A DNA stretch of 64,000 nt from CAYPHY01 sp964410625. Lineage in GTDB: Bacteria; Chloroflexota; Anaerolineae; Promineifilales; Promineifilaceae. Positions 63,376 through 64,000 of this stretch are shown piece after piece; position 1 is the first letter of the stretch, and every line of letters begins with the position of its first letter. The stretch is taken from assembly GCA_964410625.1 (NCBI GenBank), contig CAYPHY010000011.1:1-64000 (forward strand), written 5' to 3'. Below the pieces are notes generated by a model. It was not told the origin of the DNA and searched no databases. It worked only from the letters and a program-made list of their open reading frames with translations. Made by a program: the position numbers and the translations under genes.

Positions 63376-64000
63376 TTAGGCGGAAACGGCGGCCGAGTGC
63401 AGCTCAGCCGTCCCCTCTCCGTCCACGCTTGCCAGCCGATCATGGTCAGGCAAATCTATCTCTACATTCCGTATGGCGCGGAATAAATAACCACTGAGGC
63501 TGATCAGCGTGCCACAAACGGCCGTGCCAACGAACATCAGCCCCATACCCGCACCTGGCCCCGTCCCTACCAACCAGCCAAGTGCTCCCGCCAACGAACC
63601 ACCAGCCGCCATCGCCGGTTCAAACATGCGGTCTGCCAATGGCCCGGCCAGGAGATACCCCAACGGTATGAGCGCCTGGTTAATCGTTGATTGCACCGAA
63701 AAAACTCGCCCCTGCATCTGCGGTGGCACTTTGCTTTGCCAGATGACTCGGTTTGCACCGATGATGAAGGGGATAAAGAAAGTGGTGACAAAACCACCCA
63801 CGATCCAAACCGGCAGGCTGCGGCCGACAGCAAAAGAGAGATCGCCCAGAAGAAAGGAGAGCGCCGCACCGGCCAGAATGGCGTGAATCTGCCGCCGCGG
63901 CCCGCCCCAAATGCTGAGCAGCAGGCCACCCACAACACCACCCGCTCCCAACGCCGCCTGAACCGTTGCCAGTGCCAGTTCATCACCGCCAGTGCGGGCC
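63376..64000 (-). CDS. major facilitator superfamily exporter, C-terminal part
   Basis: Partial: the frame runs off the right edge (residues before the TTG at 63951 read DELALATVQAALGAGGVVGG, continuing the fold). At least 207 aa seen. LLLSIWGGPRRQIHAILAG and FFIPFIIGANRVIWQSKVPPQMQGRVFSVQSTINQALIPLGYLLAGPLAD are the block typical of the MFS_3/EntS-like drug or siderophore exporter branch. The C-terminus is a hydrophilic tail (about 175-207). Substrate unknown. Confidence 0.85.
   Translation of the reverse strand, partial: ARTGGDELALATVQAALGAGGVVGGLLLSIWGGPRRQIHAILAGAALSFLLGDLSFAVGRSLPVWIVGGFVTTFFIPFIIGANRVIWQSKVPPQMQGRVFSVQSTINQALIPLGYLLAGPLADRMFEPAMAAGGSLAGALGWLVGTGPGAGMGLMFVGTAVCGTLISLSGYLFRAIRNVEIDLPDHDRLASVDGEGTAELHSAAVSA

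Overview
The window is a GC-rich bacterial chromosome segment that reads most naturally as Chloroflexota, probably an Anaerolineae/Caldilineae/Ardenticatenia-type lineage. This is an inference from family content, not from a marker gene: a CSLREA-type beta-helix surface protein, DUF4058, DUF433/DUF5615 pairs, a PucC-like BCD-family transporter, and a giant BTAD-kinase-nSTAND-WD40 protein. No rRNA, tRNA, CRISPR array or complete insertion sequence was recognised.

Layout. 1-2.5 kb: secreted beta-helix protein. 2.6-8.2 kb: MoxR ATPase / unknown / DUF58 / BatA-like VWA / lipoprotein operon. 8.2-13.2 kb: nudC, a dTDP-glucose dehydratase, citrate synthase and a PQQ-type sugar dehydrogenase lipoprotein. 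13.2-16.3 kb: coupled Rieske and DUF4058 genes (minus strand), then a DUF433/DUF5615 toxin-antitoxin pair with a zinc-ribbon membrane protein. 16.3-22.5 kb (minus): DNA polymerase IV, PucC-like transporter, its HTH regulator, a hicBA pair with broken hicA, and a membrane histidine kinase. 22.7-26 kb: YqhQ-like protein, molybdopterin oxidoreductase and homoserine kinase. 26.3-29.8 kb: pyruvate dehydrogenase E1alpha/E1beta/E2 behind a structured leader. 30.1-34.9 kb: response regulator, receiver-GAF-PAS-kinase hybrid and a PucR-type regulator. 35.3-51.5 kb: a branched-chain amino acid locus (ilvB, ilvN, ilvC, leuA, leuC, leuD, cimA, leuB, ilvD) with passengers (methyltransferase, YbaK-like deacylase, an MntA/HepT pair with a nonsense mutation in hepT, lhgO, two unknown genes). 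51.4-56.4 kb (minus): four secreted or exported proteins (serine hydrolase, trypsin-like protease, di-haem peroxidase, unknown). 56.8-62.7 kb: the giant signalling protein, which contains a 100-N assembly gap. 62.8-64 kb: CBS protein and the C-terminal part of an MFS exporter.

How the genes work together. The ilv/leu locus encodes nearly the whole route to valine, leucine and isoleucine. CimA (citramalate synthase) with LeuCD and LeuB can supply 2-oxobutyrate from pyruvate and acetyl-CoA, so threonine deaminase would not be needed. Upstream of ilvB lies what looks like a classical attenuator: a 30-codon leader peptide in which 10 of residues 4-16 are Leu, Val or Ile, followed by a strong intrinsic terminator. 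Pyruvate dehydrogenase and citrate synthase feed the same acetyl-CoA and pyruvate pool.

Two genome-scale signals stand out. First, the palindrome CGGCCG is extremely frequent (about 49 hand-counted in the first 10 kb) and occurs in all three reading frames, like a highly iterated palindrome. Second, about two dozen gene boundaries carry hairpins built from short reiterated words on one arm and their complements on the other, in at least nine word families. One composite block of these words sits in frame inside the giant protein, one element has 13-bp terminal inverted repeats and a 5-bp flanking duplication, and several supply the stop codon of the gene they follow.
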